Below, piece after piece: positions 34,256 through 43,349 of a stretch of DNA of 64,000 bases (the first letter of the stretch is position 1; every line of letters begins with the position of its first letter). The notes under the pieces are model-generated. The model saw nothing but the letters and a program-made list of their open reading frames with translations. It was not told where the DNA came from and ran no database searches. This DNA is from Saprospiraceae bacterium. Its GTDB lineage: Bacteria > Bacteroidota > Bacteroidia > Chitinophagales > Saprospiraceae. Made by a program: the position numbers and the translations under genes. The DNA lies in contig JAHBTW010000010.1 of assembly GCA_019638385.1 (NCBI GenBank), positions 62,001 through 126,000 on the forward strand, written 5' to 3'.

Positions 34256-34830
34256 AAATGGTGATGCAGATGCCGGCTTTTCAACAGTTTAATTTGGTTG
34301 GCGGCACTTCATTGTCTTTGCAAATTGGTCATCGAATTTCAATTGATCTTGATCTTTTTACGCATAAAGATTATGACGGTGCGTTCATTCGCCAAGAGTT
34401 AGAATCGCTGGGGCGTTTAGAGATATTAGTTGACAAGCCCCCTTTTCTTCAAGCCCGTTTGGACGACGTGAAGATGGATTTTTTAAAGTTCCCATACCCA
34501 TTTGTTCAGGAATATATAGAGATAGAGCGCGTGCGACTTGTCCCCATCAAGCACATTGCCATTATGAAACTTTTAGCTATTGCTCGGCGGGGTGTAAAAA
34601 AGGGCTTTTTTGATTTGTATTTTATTCTTGAACAATACAGCCTTGATGAAGTGGTTAGGATGTTTCAATTACAACTTCCACAAACAGATTTATTTCACAT
34701 CCTAAAAAGTCTTACCTACTTTGAGGATGCTGAATTGAATGGCGATCCTAAAATGCTACAAAAAACCACTTGGAAACAGGTAAAAAAGGCAATCACCAGG
34801 AAAGTCAATGATTATCTTCAAAGCAAATAG
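34210..34830 (+). CDS. AbiEii/AbiGii-type nucleotidyltransferase toxin
   Basis: 206 residues. The nucleotidyltransferase signature is LVGGTSLSLQIGHRISIDLD followed by LF, giving the GGT and DxD-like metal site (DLD). The later helix region KHIAIMKLLAIARRGVKKGF and FDLYFILEQYSLDE are typical of the short AbiEii proteins of Bacteroidota. Relatives in type IV systems modify nucleotides or tRNA ends. Codon use is AT-richer than in neighbouring genes, pointing to acquisition. The expected antitoxin upstream appears truncated, so this may be an orphan. Confidence 0.85.
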   Translation: MLQTATVSPATLAILKMVMQMPAFQQFNLVGGTSLSLQIGHRISIDLDLFTHKDYDGAFIRQELESLGRLEILVDKPPFLQARLDDVKMDFLKFPYPFVQEYIEIERVRLVPIKHIAIMKLLAIARRGVKKGFFDLYFILEQYSLDEVVRMFQLQLPQTDLFHILKSLTYFEDAELNGDPKMLQKTTWKQVKKAITRKVNDYLQSK

Positions 34831-34903
34831 AACAAGGTGGGTTCAACGTAAATGACCATAAAATTTTGGATCGGGCATTATACAGCTAAGCCCGAATATG
34901 CCG

Positions 34904-36241
34904 TCAACTCCGCGCAAACCCCAGCCGTTCCCCTTTTTTATACTCAAAAAACTGCCCCTTGTGCCAGGCCAAATGCCCGCTCACCACCGCGCTCTCCACC
35001 CGGCCCCGGAAGGTATGGTCCATGAGCGGACTCCAGCCGCACTTGTAGTACAGCCCTTCCGCCGATACCGTCCATTCGGATTCCAAATCCAGCACCACGA
35101 CATCTCCCCAAAAGCCTTCTTCCAAAAAGCCTCGGCGATCCATCTGAAAACACAGCGCCGGTGCGTGGCACATTTTTTCCACGATGCGCTCTATGGATAT
35201 TTGCCCTTGGTGAAAAAACTCCAGCATCAGGTTGAGCGAATGTTGTACCAACGGCAGTCCCGAAGGCGCGGAGAAATAAGTGTGTTGCTTTTCCTCCCAG
35301 ATGTGCGGCGCGTGGTCGGTGGCGATGATGTCCAAGCGATTGTCGAGCAGGGCGGCGAGCAGGGCCTTGCGGTGCCGGGGCGCTTTGATGGCGGGGTTGC
35401 ATTTTATTTGAGTGCCCAGATCGGCATACCGACCACTGTCGAAATGCAGGTGGTGTACGCATACTTCTGCCGTGATGCGCTTTTGTTCCAATGGAATATC
35501 GTTGCGAAACAAGGCCGTTTCCTCTTCAGTGGAAATGTGCAAAATATGCAAGCGCGTATTGTGCTTACGCGCCAGTTCAATGGCCATAGAGGAGGAGCGC
35601 AGGCAGGCTTCCACGCTGCGGATGTCGGGGTGTTTCTCAATCGGAACAGCTTCGCCGAAGCGACTGCGGTACTCGGCCTCGTTGCGCCTCACCGTGGCCT
35701 CGTCTTCGCAGTGCGTAGCAATGAGCATGGGCGTTTGGGAAAACAGCGCCTCCAGCGTAGCCGGGTCGTCCACGAGCATATTGCCCGTACTGGACCCCAT
35801 AAACGCCTTGATGCCGCACACCGTTTGCGGGTCGGTGCGCAGCACCTCATCGAGGTTGTCATTGGCTGCGCCCATGAAGAAGGAATAATTAGCCAACGAT
35901 TTCCGGGCAGCTATGGCGTATTTTTCCTCCAACAGCGCCTGCGTCACGGCCGGCGGCTTGGTGTTGGGCATTTCCATAAAAGAGGTGACGCCCCCGGCCA
36001 CGGCGGCGCGCGGCTCGGTATAGAGGTCGGCTTTGTGGCAGAGGCCGGGTTCCCGAAAATGCACCTGATCGTCAATGATACCGGGCAGGACGTATTTCCC
36101 GGAGGCGTCCAGTTCCACATCGGCGCGGGCGTCAATTACGCCCCCGATGCGTTCAATGAAGCCGTTGCGAACGAGCAGGTCGCCATATGTGATGCGGCCC
36201 CGGTTGACGATGGCGCCGTTTTTTATGAGGATAGAAGACAT
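34904..36241 (-). CDS. pyrC: Dihydroorotase
   Basis: 445-residue amidohydrolase of pyrimidine synthesis that cyclises carbamoyl-aspartate. Motifs: PGIIDDQVHFREPGLCHKAD, GGVTSFMEMPNTKPPA, the lysine region GIKAFMGSSTGNML, ATHCEDE, LHILHIST, and DIIATDHAPH. The first metal motif reads QVH where most amidohydrolases have HxH; I recall this form in Bacteroidota enzymes of the same type, so the protein need not be inactive. It is convergent with the toxin gene and divergent from the membrane protein at 36282. Confidence 0.92.
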   Translation of the reverse strand: MSSILIKNGAIVNRGRITYGDLLVRNGFIERIGGVIDARADVELDASGKYVLPGIIDDQVHFREPGLCHKADLYTEPRAAVAGGVTSFMEMPNTKPPAVTQALLEEKYAIAARKSLANYSFFMGAANDNLDEVLRTDPQTVCGIKAFMGSSTGNMLVDDPATLEALFSQTPMLIATHCEDEATVRRNEAEYRSRFGEAVPIEKHPDIRSVEACLRSSSMAIELARKHNTRLHILHISTEEETALFRNDIPLEQKRITAEVCVHHLHFDSGRYADLGTQIKCNPAIKAPRHRKALLAALLDNRLDIIATDHAPHIWEEKQHTYFSAPSGLPLVQHSLNLMLEFFHQGQISIERIVEKMCHAPALCFQMDRRGFLEEGFWGDVVVLDLESEWTVSAEGLYYKCGWSPLMDHTFRGRVESAVVSGHLAWHKGQFFEYKKGERLGFARS

Positions 36242-36281
36242 TGCGGTTGGTTTTGGCTCAAAATTAGGAAATTTGCCGGCG

Positions 36282-37103
36282 ATGAAAAGCCCAAGTCTGC
36301 CGTTCGTTCATACATTCAAGTACATAGCGTGTCTGATGCTGTGCCTTCCGGCGCTTGCGTTTTCCGGCTTGGGCGCATTCACGGACAACAAATGGGCCAG
36401 AATGGAGGATAAGTCGCTACAGGAATTTCTGCCGCAATTCATCGGGCTGTTTCGTTTTTTTATGCAGTACGGTTTTTCCGGTTTGTTTGAAAAAAGTACG
36501 CCGGCACTGTACCTGCTATACCTCCTGCCGATGGGTTTGTTTTTTTCAAAAAACAAAGAACACCGGGCCATTGCGGGGTTTTACCTGTTGCTTTGGGGCG
36601 CGGTGGTCGCGCTGGTAATCGGGATGAAAAAAATCCCCTTTTCCCGCAATCTCATCATTCAATACAGCATCGGGTTGAGCATCATTGCGTACACCTTATA
36701 TATTATGTTCGCTGCCGCCGCGCGCCGTTTGAAAACAGGCGCATTAAAACCCCTGCTTTATTTTGCAGTCATCGGTGGGTTGGGCATCGGGTTGGCCATT
36801 CGTTTCCCCCGGCTGGCCGGCGAGCAGTTGTATTTCAACCGGGCCAATGATTTGTACGAAATGCACCGCCGCGACATGGCAGCGCACCTGCCACCGGATG
36901 CGGTCATCGCTTTCAGTGATCAGAGTTTTTACTGGTACTATCTCTGCCAAAAAAACGGCTATCAGGTGCATCTTTGCCCGCAGGGCGATGAAACCTATTT
37001 TGTCAAAAGGATTTCGGAGCCGTTGCCGGAATCGGTCATCGCCGGTTTTGAAACCGTTGTGCAATTAGAATCCGACGGATATGAGATTTTGAAAAGGAAA
37101 TGA
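36282..37103 (+). CDS. Membrane protein of unknown function, possibly half of a GT39-like protein
   Basis: 273 residues from the ATG at 36282; earlier in-frame ATGs lie inside pyrC on the other strand. Hydrophobic segments: YIACLMLCLPALAFSGLGAF, ALYLLYLLPMGLFF, IAGFYLLLWGAVVALVIGM, IIQYSIGLSIIAYTLYIMF and PLLYFAVIGGLGIGLAI. They are followed by a soluble C-terminal domain (HLPPDAVIAFSDQSFYWYYL). This layout, membrane helices then a small soluble domain, recalls the C-terminal half of dolichyl-phosphate-mannose-type glycosyltransferases, but no catalytic motif is present. Overlaps purK by four bases. Confidence 0.7.
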   Translation: MKSPSLPFVHTFKYIACLMLCLPALAFSGLGAFTDNKWARMEDKSLQEFLPQFIGLFRFFMQYGFSGLFEKSTPALYLLYLLPMGLFFSKNKEHRAIAGFYLLLWGAVVALVIGMKKIPFSRNLIIQYSIGLSIIAYTLYIMFAAAARRLKTGALKPLLYFAVIGGLGIGLAIRFPRLAGEQLYFNRANDLYEMHRRDMAAHLPPDAVIAFSDQSFYWYYLCQKNGYQVHLCPQGDETYFVKRISEPLPESVIAGFETVVQLESDGYEILKRK

Positions 37104-38293
37104 GTATGAACAAAAAATCAGTTTTTGGCCCGGACTACCGGCTCGGTATTTTGGGCGCCGGGCAATTGGGCAAGATGCTCGCCATTGCTGCGGCCGACTG
37201 GCATTTGCCGGTGCGGGCACTCGATCAGTCGGGCGATTTTCCGGCCGGCCCGTATTGCGCGCAGTTCACGGAAGGCAATTTCAACGACCCCGATGCGGTG
37301 TATGCTTTCGGCAAAGCATTGGATGTGCTCACCATTGAAATAGAGCATGTGGCCATTGACGCGCTGTTTCGGCTCGAAGCGGAAGGCGTGGCCGTGCATC
37401 CCCGGCCGGGCGCTTTGGCTGTTATCAAAGACAAGGGGTTACAAAAACAATTCTGGGCGCGGCACGGGCTGCCCACTGCGTCGTTTCGATTGTACGACGA
37501 CGGCGATGCGGTGCGTCAGGCGCTGGACGCCGGTCAGATTCACTTTCCGTTTGTACAAAAATCCCGCACCGAAGGCTACGACGGCCGGGGCGTAGCGGTC
37601 ATTCGCTCGCAGGCCGATTGGAATAAAATTATGGACACACCCTGTGTGGTGGAGGATTTGGTGCCCATCCAAAAAGAACTGGCCGTCATTGTGTCGCGCA
37701 ATACTGCCGGCGAAGTGGCTGCATTCCCGGCGGTGGAAATGACCTTTCACCCGGAAGCTAACTTGGTAGAATTTCTCCTCTGCCCTGCCCGCATTCCGGC
37801 GGAAGTAGAACAAGCGGCCGAGGCGCTCGCCCTGCGCGCTATTGAGGCCTTTGATATATGCGGCCTGTTGGCGGTGGAACTGTTCTGGACTACTGCCGGC
37901 GAACTGCTCATCAACGAGGTAGCGCCGCGCCCGCACAACAGCGGTCACCACACCATCAACAGTTGTTATACCTCGCAATTTGAACAACACCTGCGCGGCA
38001 TCCTCGGCCTGCCTTTGGGGAGTACTCACATGACATCGCCTTCCGTGATGCTCAATCTGCTCGGCGAACCCGGCCATAGCGGCCCGGCGCATTACGAAGG
38101 CATCGGGGAATGCCTCGCCATGGAGGGCGTCAAAATCCATCTCTACGGCAAAGCACAGACCAAGCCTTTTCGCAAAATGGGGCACGTCACCGTATTGGAT
38201 GCCGACCTGGACCGGGCGATGGCCAAAGCGCGGGAGGTACAGGGGAGGTTGAAGGTTAAGGTTAAAGGGGGGAAGGTTAAAGTGGAAAAGTAA
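37100..38293 (+). CDS. purK: N5-carboxyaminoimidazole ribonucleotide synthetase
   Basis: 397-residue ATP-grasp enzyme of purine synthesis (AIR + bicarbonate + ATP to N5-CAIR). Motifs: LGILGAGQLGKMLAIAAADW, VLTIEIEHVAIDAL, the ATP-grasp region FPFVQKSRTEGYDGRGVAVI, VVEDLVPIQKELAVIVSRN, LLAVELFWTTAGELLINEVA and PRPHNSGHHTINSC. The start overlaps the preceding gene (ATGA). The C-terminus is extended by a Lys/Val tail (GRLKVKVKGGKVKVEK) encoded by the dispersed AAAGGTTAAAG repeat and is not part of the fold. A purE partner is not in the window. Confidence 0.95.
   Translation: MSMNKKSVFGPDYRLGILGAGQLGKMLAIAAADWHLPVRALDQSGDFPAGPYCAQFTEGNFNDPDAVYAFGKALDVLTIEIEHVAIDALFRLEAEGVAVHPRPGALAVIKDKGLQKQFWARHGLPTASFRLYDDGDAVRQALDAGQIHFPFVQKSRTEGYDGRGVAVIRSQADWNKIMDTPCVVEDLVPIQKELAVIVSRNTAGEVAAFPAVEMTFHPEANLVEFLLCPARIPAEVEQAAEALALRAIEAFDICGLLAVELFWTTAGELLINEVAPRPHNSGHHTINSCYTSQFEQHLRGILGLPLGSTHMTSPSVMLNLLGEPGHSGPAHYEGIGECLAMEGVKIHLYGKAQTKPFRKMGHVTVLDADLDRAMAKAREVQGRLKVKVKGGKVKVEK
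38247..38292. repeat. AAAGGTTAAAG repeat at the purK 3' end
   Basis: Tandem units GAAGGTTAAGGTTAAAGGGG and GGAAGGTTAAAGTGGAAAAG run to the stop codon and encode the last 15 or so residues of PurK. Confidence 0.75.
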
Positions 38294-38335
38294 CAGTGTG
38301 TAAAATTTTTCTTACCCCACCGAAAAAAAAGTGTG

Positions 38336-38343
38336 TATTTTTG
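38336..38343 (+). promoter_or_regulatory. -7-like box of the 38380 CHU_C gene
   Basis: TATTTTTG matches the -7 consensus 36 bp before the ATG at 38380. No TTG at a proper distance upstream. Confidence 0.35.
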
Positions 38344-38379
38344 GATGAAACTTCTGCACATTCATCCATACAACTACTT

Positions 38380-41300
38380 ATGAAACAACTACTTACCGCG
38401 CTTTTTATCCTGCTTGCCTGCTCGCTTTCCGCTCAACCGATCAACGACAACTGCTCCGGCCTCATAGACCTCGGCGTGGCGCCGGCTTGTCCGACTACTT
38501 TTTTTTCCAATGTGAATGCAACGGCTACGGATATCGGTTTCGGCAATAACCCCTCCTGTTTCAACGGTGGAACGGCACAAAACGACGTGTGGTTTGCTTT
38601 CACCACCAACGACACCACGGTTGATTACTCCATCACGGTGACCGGCCTGACCGACGGCGTAACGCCTGCCCTGCGCAACCCGCAAATTGCGTTATATCGC
38701 GGTGAATGTATGTTTGACGGGCTGGCGGAATTGCTCTGCGTATCGGCGCCCAACGGGGAAAACATCGTTCGCTTAGACGCTTACGGACTTACGCCCAACG
38801 TCACCTATTATATACGCATCAATGACTATTCCTCTACCGGTACGCCCAACTGGGGTACTTTTCAACTTTGCGTAGATCAACTCTCGCCCATTTTTACCAT
38901 AGATGAAGACGGCTCTACGGCTTGTTTCGGAGAGCTGTACGACAGCGGCGGCCCCGACGGCGATTACGGCAACAATGAAAACCACATTTTCAGCATCTGC
39001 CCCACGGAGTTTCACAATTGCATCACCTTCACCCTCGATTATTACAATATCGAAAGCGCCGCTTTCAGCCCGCCCGATCAAATTATATTCTTCGACGGCC
39101 CTACGAACAACCCGGCCACCCAAATCGCCTCCATCGGCGGCAATGTATTTCCCAACGACGAGGGCGGCGGCGCCGTGTGTTATACCGTGCAGGCTTCGAG
39201 CGGTTGTCTCACCGTACAATTTATCTCCGACGGCAATGTGACCATGGAAGGCTTCGCCGGCCAATGGGAATGTAGCACCTTGCCTTGCGAACCCATTGAA
39301 CCCATCATCGTGCAGGGCGATATCACCAATGATGACATCCTCAACTCCATCACCTCCCTGCAAACCTTGGTCACCGTCACCGACGTCAACTGCCCGGCCC
39401 GCGCTTACGGTACGTTCCAGGCCGGCGACGACTCCGAACTCGGCTTGCAGCGGGGTTTGCTCCTCACCTCCGGCGATATCAACTGGGCCGTAGGTCCCAA
39501 CGATAACGGCGGCGGCGGAAACGGCAACGCTACCAACAATGCCCCCGGCGATCCCGATCTCGACTATCTCTCCGTCACCTTCGGCGACGGCACGCTCTCC
39601 CGCGATGCCTGTATCATCGAATTGGACGTGACGGCCTTCACCAATGAAATCACTTTTGAATACATTTTCGCCTCAGAAGAGTATCCTGAATTTGTGAATG
39701 AATTCAATGATATCTTCGCATTTCTCATTTCCGGGCCGGGCATCGTGGGCGATCCCAACATCGGCAACCAACTCAACATTGCCGTGCTGCCCGACGGATC
39801 CAATACGCTGGTGGAAATCAACAACGTAAACCATCTGACCAATTGGCAATATTATCGCAACAATGAAAACGGCCAGGCTACCCAATACGACGGCCTCACC
39901 TCCGATTTGCTCGGCGTAAAAAAGAGCCTTACTGCCCGTGCCGCCGTAACGCCTTGCAACACTTACCATCTCAAAATTGCCATTGCCGACCGCCTCGATT
40001 TTGTGTATGATTCCGGCGTTTTCCTTTCGGAAATTCGCGGCGGTACCCCAAGGCTCGCCGTTCAATACAATTCCGGTATTGACTATCTCATCGAAAACTG
40101 TACCACCATACCCGATAATGTCATCGTGCAGTTGAGCAACGTACTCAATGAACCGGCCAGTTACACCGTCAACATAGGCGGAACGGCCATTCTTGGAGTG
40201 GACTATGAATTGAACATACCGGATACGATCACTTTCCTACCGGGGCAAACACAACTTTCTTTCCCCATCATTCCCCTCAATGACAACCTCGTGGAAGGTA
40301 CTGAAACCATTATCATCTCGTTGAGCAACGACTTCGGCTGCGGTGAGGTGACTTATACTACCATCACCATAGAGTTGCGCGACGAATTGGTCATTGACAT
40401 TTTAGCCGGGCAGGATACCGCTTTAGTATGCCAAAATGCAAGCGCCGAACTCAGCGTGACCGGCGCGGCTACTTATTTCTGGACGCCTGTCAACATTATG
40501 AGCGACCCGCTTAGCCCCAACCCGGTGGCTACGCCCACAACCGACACCTGGGTGTATGTACAGGGCAACGTGGGCATCTGCACCGCGTTTGATTCCATTT
40601 TTCTGCAACTGATTGATCCTCAAATCAGCATTGCCGCACTTGATCCCATAGCAATCTGTCAGGGAGAAAGCGTGCGGCTCGCCGTGACCGATAATGTCAA
40701 TAATTCCAACCTCGTCTGGACGCCCGCTGCCGGATTGGACGACCCCGTAAGCGCCAACCCGGTAGCAACGCCGCAGGAAACTACCACTTACATCGCAACG
40801 GTCAGTGTTTTCAGTTGCTCGGTGTCGGATACCATTACCATTGATGTAAATCCGTTTGAGTTTCCGGTGCTGAATCCCGATACGCTCATCTGTCAGAATT
40901 ACAGCGTGCAATTGGCTGAAATGATTGATGCCGAAGCCACTTTGTATAGCTGGACGCCGACTACCGGCCTGAGCGACCCGACCGTGTCCGGCCCCATCGC
41001 TACGCCGGAGGTCACCACCACTTATACCCTCATTGCAACCAGCGAAAACGGCGCTTGCTCCGACACGGCTCAGGTGACCGTCACCGTTGTGCCGGCAAAT
41101 GTCAGTATTCAACAGCCCGACACATTGGAAATTTGCCTAGGAACCGTTGTGCCATTGACCGCCGTCACCAGTACCGGCAATGCAACGGGTCTGCTTTGGT
41201 CGCCGGCAAACGGTACCCTGAGCGATACGCTGGGGCTGAATGTGACCGCCACGCCGCTCCAATCCACTACCTATTTCACTCGCTTCGAACTGGGGGCCTG

Positions 41301-42894
41301 CGTCGTGTTTGACTCCATATACATACGAGTGGACTCGCTGCCTGCGGAGCCGCTCATCATTGCCGAGCCGGAAAAAGACCCCTATTGCCCCGGCGAGACG
41401 GTCATTTTACGGTCCACCATTTATGAACCGAGCAGTTTCCCCGACATTAGTTTCTTCTGGCTGCCGGGACCTGGATTTGAAACGCCCGATACGCTCTGGA
41501 ACATGGTGATCACCACGCAGGATACGTTCACCTACCGTCGGGTCATCAACAACCGCGGCTGTGTGGATACGGCTTCCATTGTCATCAATGTATTTCAACC
41601 GCCCAACCCGCGTGTAGAGCCTTCGGACACCGTCATCTGCCAGGGGCAAACGGTTCAATTGCTGGCCTTGGATTATGAAGATTACGAAATATCCTGGACG
41701 CCGGAAGCGGGGCTGAGTTGTACCGACTGTCCTAATCCCATCGCCACGCCGTTGTCCACCACCGTTTACATGCTCATGGTGGATTCGCAGCCCTGCCCGG
41801 TCGGCGCTTCGGCCAATATAATAGTACTGCCCGGCCCCACCGTGGATATGGCGCCGAACCAAACAATATGCCTCGGCGAATCGGTGCAACTCAACATGGC
41901 TTCGGATGCACAAACCACTTATGTGTGGACTTCCAACGTGGATCCGAATTTCATTTCCAATGTGCCGGAATTGACTGTTACGCCGCTTACCACCACTACC
42001 TATACCCTCACGGCTACCCGCGACGGTTGTGTGCCGATTCCCTTTACGGTAACCATTACGGTAGTGCCGCCGCCTTCATTTGATGCCGGCGAGGATGTAA
42101 CCGTGTGCCGGGGCACAAATATCACGCTCACCGCGACCGCTATGCCCTCCGATCCTGCGGGCAGCTTCAACTGGAGCATCGCCGGCAGTGCCGACATTGT
42201 GGGCCAATCGGCAACCTTAGCGGTAGTAACGGAATCGCTCGGCGCCATGACAAGTTATGTGGCCACCTATACCTACGGCCCCGGCTGCGGCCCGGTGCGC
42301 GATACCGTAACGGTAACTGTGGTGGAAGTGATTCCCATCGTTTCGCTTACTGCAGATTCTACCGAGATCATTATCGGCAACCCGGTGACCCTTACCGTGA
42401 CGACCGATCCGCCGTCTCCGGTGGGCGCCACATATTCCTGGAAACTCCCGGACGGTACCACGCAAACCGGCCAGGCGGTGTTTACACACATACCTGCACC
42501 GGATTTCCCCGGAGACGAAACCCGCCAAACGGTGCGGTACGAAGTAACAGTGACATCGCCGGACGGCTGCCCTTCCACCGCTTTCATTGAGATTGTAGTG
42601 TTTAAACCGGACATCCAGTTCCCGAATGTGTTTACGCCCAACGGGGATGATATCAACGACATCTTCCGCCCGGTGCCGGGAGCCGTATTGGGCACGCTCA
42701 TCATTGAAGACTTCAAGGTGTATAACCGTTGGGGCCAAGTGGTTTATAACGGAAGAAACAACAACAACGAAGGTTGGGACGGCACACACGGCGGCAAACC
42801 TGCGCCTTCGGATGTATATGTTTACCGGGTAGTGTATCGCTATCCGGGCAATGCAACGCTGGAGAAATCGGGCGATATTACTTTGATGCGATAG
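38380..42894 (+). CDS. Giant CHU_C T9SS type B protein with choice-of-anchor L domain
   Basis: 1504 residues from the ATG at 38380, which opens a clean signal peptide (MKQLLTALFILLACSLSAQ); the 28 codons upstream are not signal-like. Order: a beta-sandwich (30-200), a CUB-like domain, a choice-of-anchor L domain (about 340-590; LQRGLLLTSGDINWAVGPND, ITFEYIFASEEYPEFVNEFN), a Calx-beta-like module (ASYTVNIGGTAILGVDYELN), then about six related 80-90-residue Ig-like repeats with the theme LICQNYSVQL and WTPTTGLSDPTVSGPIATPE, and the CHU_C type B signal (FPNVFTPNGDDINDIFRP, VYNRWGQVVYNG). Probably a surface adhesin. Confidence 0.92.
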   Translation: MKQLLTALFILLACSLSAQPINDNCSGLIDLGVAPACPTTFFSNVNATATDIGFGNNPSCFNGGTAQNDVWFAFTTNDTTVDYSITVTGLTDGVTPALRNPQIALYRGECMFDGLAELLCVSAPNGENIVRLDAYGLTPNVTYYIRINDYSSTGTPNWGTFQLCVDQLSPIFTIDEDGSTACFGELYDSGGPDGDYGNNENHIFSICPTEFHNCITFTLDYYNIESAAFSPPDQIIFFDGPTNNPATQIASIGGNVFPNDEGGGAVCYTVQASSGCLTVQFISDGNVTMEGFAGQWECSTLPCEPIEPIIVQGDITNDDILNSITSLQTLVTVTDVNCPARAYGTFQAGDDSELGLQRGLLLTSGDINWAVGPNDNGGGGNGNATNNAPGDPDLDYLSVTFGDGTLSRDACIIELDVTAFTNEITFEYIFASEEYPEFVNEFNDIFAFLISGPGIVGDPNIGNQLNIAVLPDGSNTLVEINNVNHLTNWQYYRNNENGQATQYDGLTSDLLGVKKSLTARAAVTPCNTYHLKIAIADRLDFVYDSGVFLSEIRGGTPRLAVQYNSGIDYLIENCTTIPDNVIVQLSNVLNEPASYTVNIGGTAILGVDYELNIPDTITFLPGQTQLSFPIIPLNDNLVEGTETIIISLSNDFGCGEVTYTTITIELRDELVIDILAGQDTALVCQNASAELSVTGAATYFWTPVNIMSDPLSPNPVATPTTDTWVYVQGNVGICTAFDSIFLQLIDPQISIAALDPIAICQGESVRLAVTDNVNNSNLVWTPAAGLDDPVSANPVATPQETTTYIATVSVFSCSVSDTITIDVNPFEFPVLNPDTLICQNYSVQLAEMIDAEATLYSWTPTTGLSDPTVSGPIATPEVTTTYTLIATSENGACSDTAQVTVTVVPANVSIQQPDTLEICLGTVVPLTAVTSTGNATGLLWSPANGTLSDTLGLNVTATPLQSTTYFTRFELGACVVFDSIYIRVDSLPAEPLIIAEPEKDPYCPGETVILRSTIYEPSSFPDISFFWLPGPGFETPDTLWNMVITTQDTFTYRRVINNRGCVDTASIVINVFQPPNPRVEPSDTVICQGQTVQLLALDYEDYEISWTPEAGLSCTDCPNPIATPLSTTVYMLMVDSQPCPVGASANIIVLPGPTVDMAPNQTICLGESVQLNMASDAQTTYVWTSNVDPNFISNVPELTVTPLTTTTYTLTATRDGCVPIPFTVTITVVPPPSFDAGEDVTVCRGTNITLTATAMPSDPAGSFNWSIAGSADIVGQSATLAVVTESLGAMTSYVATYTYGPGCGPVRDTVTVTVVEVIPIVSLTADSTEIIIGNPVTLTVTTDPPSPVGATYSWKLPDGTTQTGQAVFTHIPAPDFPGDETRQTVRYEVTVTSPDGCPSTAFIEIVVFKPDIQFPNVFTPNGDDINDIFRPVPGAVLGTLIIEDFKVYNRWGQVVYNGRNNNNEGWDGTHGGKPAPSDVYVYRVVYRYPGNATLEKSGDITLMR

Positions 42895-42898
42895 GCCC

Positions 42899-43318
42899 AT
42901 GCAAGCGGAGCTTTTGTACCGGATAGAAGACATTGATGCGGCTGCCCGGTTCATACTCTTGCAGGCTGCCGGGCAAAAGAAAATAGCGTTTTACGGAGAG
43001 GTGAGCGCAGGTAAAACTACGCTCACCCAGGCGCTGTGCCGGGCGCTCGGCGCAGAAGATCGGGCCGTAAGTCCCTCTTTCGCATTGGTCAACGAATACC
43101 ATTGTCCCGGTTGCGATTACCGGATACGACACCTCGATTTGTATCGCCTTCGCAGCCTGGAAGAAGCCTTGGACATCGGAGTGGAAGACCTGTTGTACGA
43201 TGAACATTACTGTTTCGTGGAGTGGCCCGAATTGATTGAAGCCTTGCTCCCGCAGGATGCTTTGCGCATTAAAATGGAATATGCCGGCGATTCGGCGCGA
43301 AGAATCATTATCTTGTAA
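42899..43318 (+). CDS. tsaE: tRNA threonylcarbamoyladenosine biosynthesis ATPase
   Basis: 139 residues. Walker A is FYGEVSAGKTTLTQALCRAL; switch-like VSPSFALVNEY and the Walker B region YRIRHLDLYRLRSLEEALDI follow, then VEWPELIEALLP. TsaE powers the TsaBDE complex that makes t6A37 on ANN-decoding tRNAs. The start is 5 bp after the CHU_C gene. The stop is 32 bp before ald. Confidence 0.95.
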   Translation: MQAELLYRIEDIDAAARFILLQAAGQKKIAFYGEVSAGKTTLTQALCRALGAEDRAVSPSFALVNEYHCPGCDYRIRHLDLYRLRSLEEALDIGVEDLLYDEHYCFVEWPELIEALLPQDALRIKMEYAGDSARRIIIL

Positions 43319-43349
43319 GCCCGGCAAAAACAAACGCAACCGAAACCTG

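Noticed and set aside
34898..36412. Plus-strand frame of about 500 codons opposite pyrC
   Set aside because: Antisense of a well-conserved dihydroorotase; no recognisable domain.
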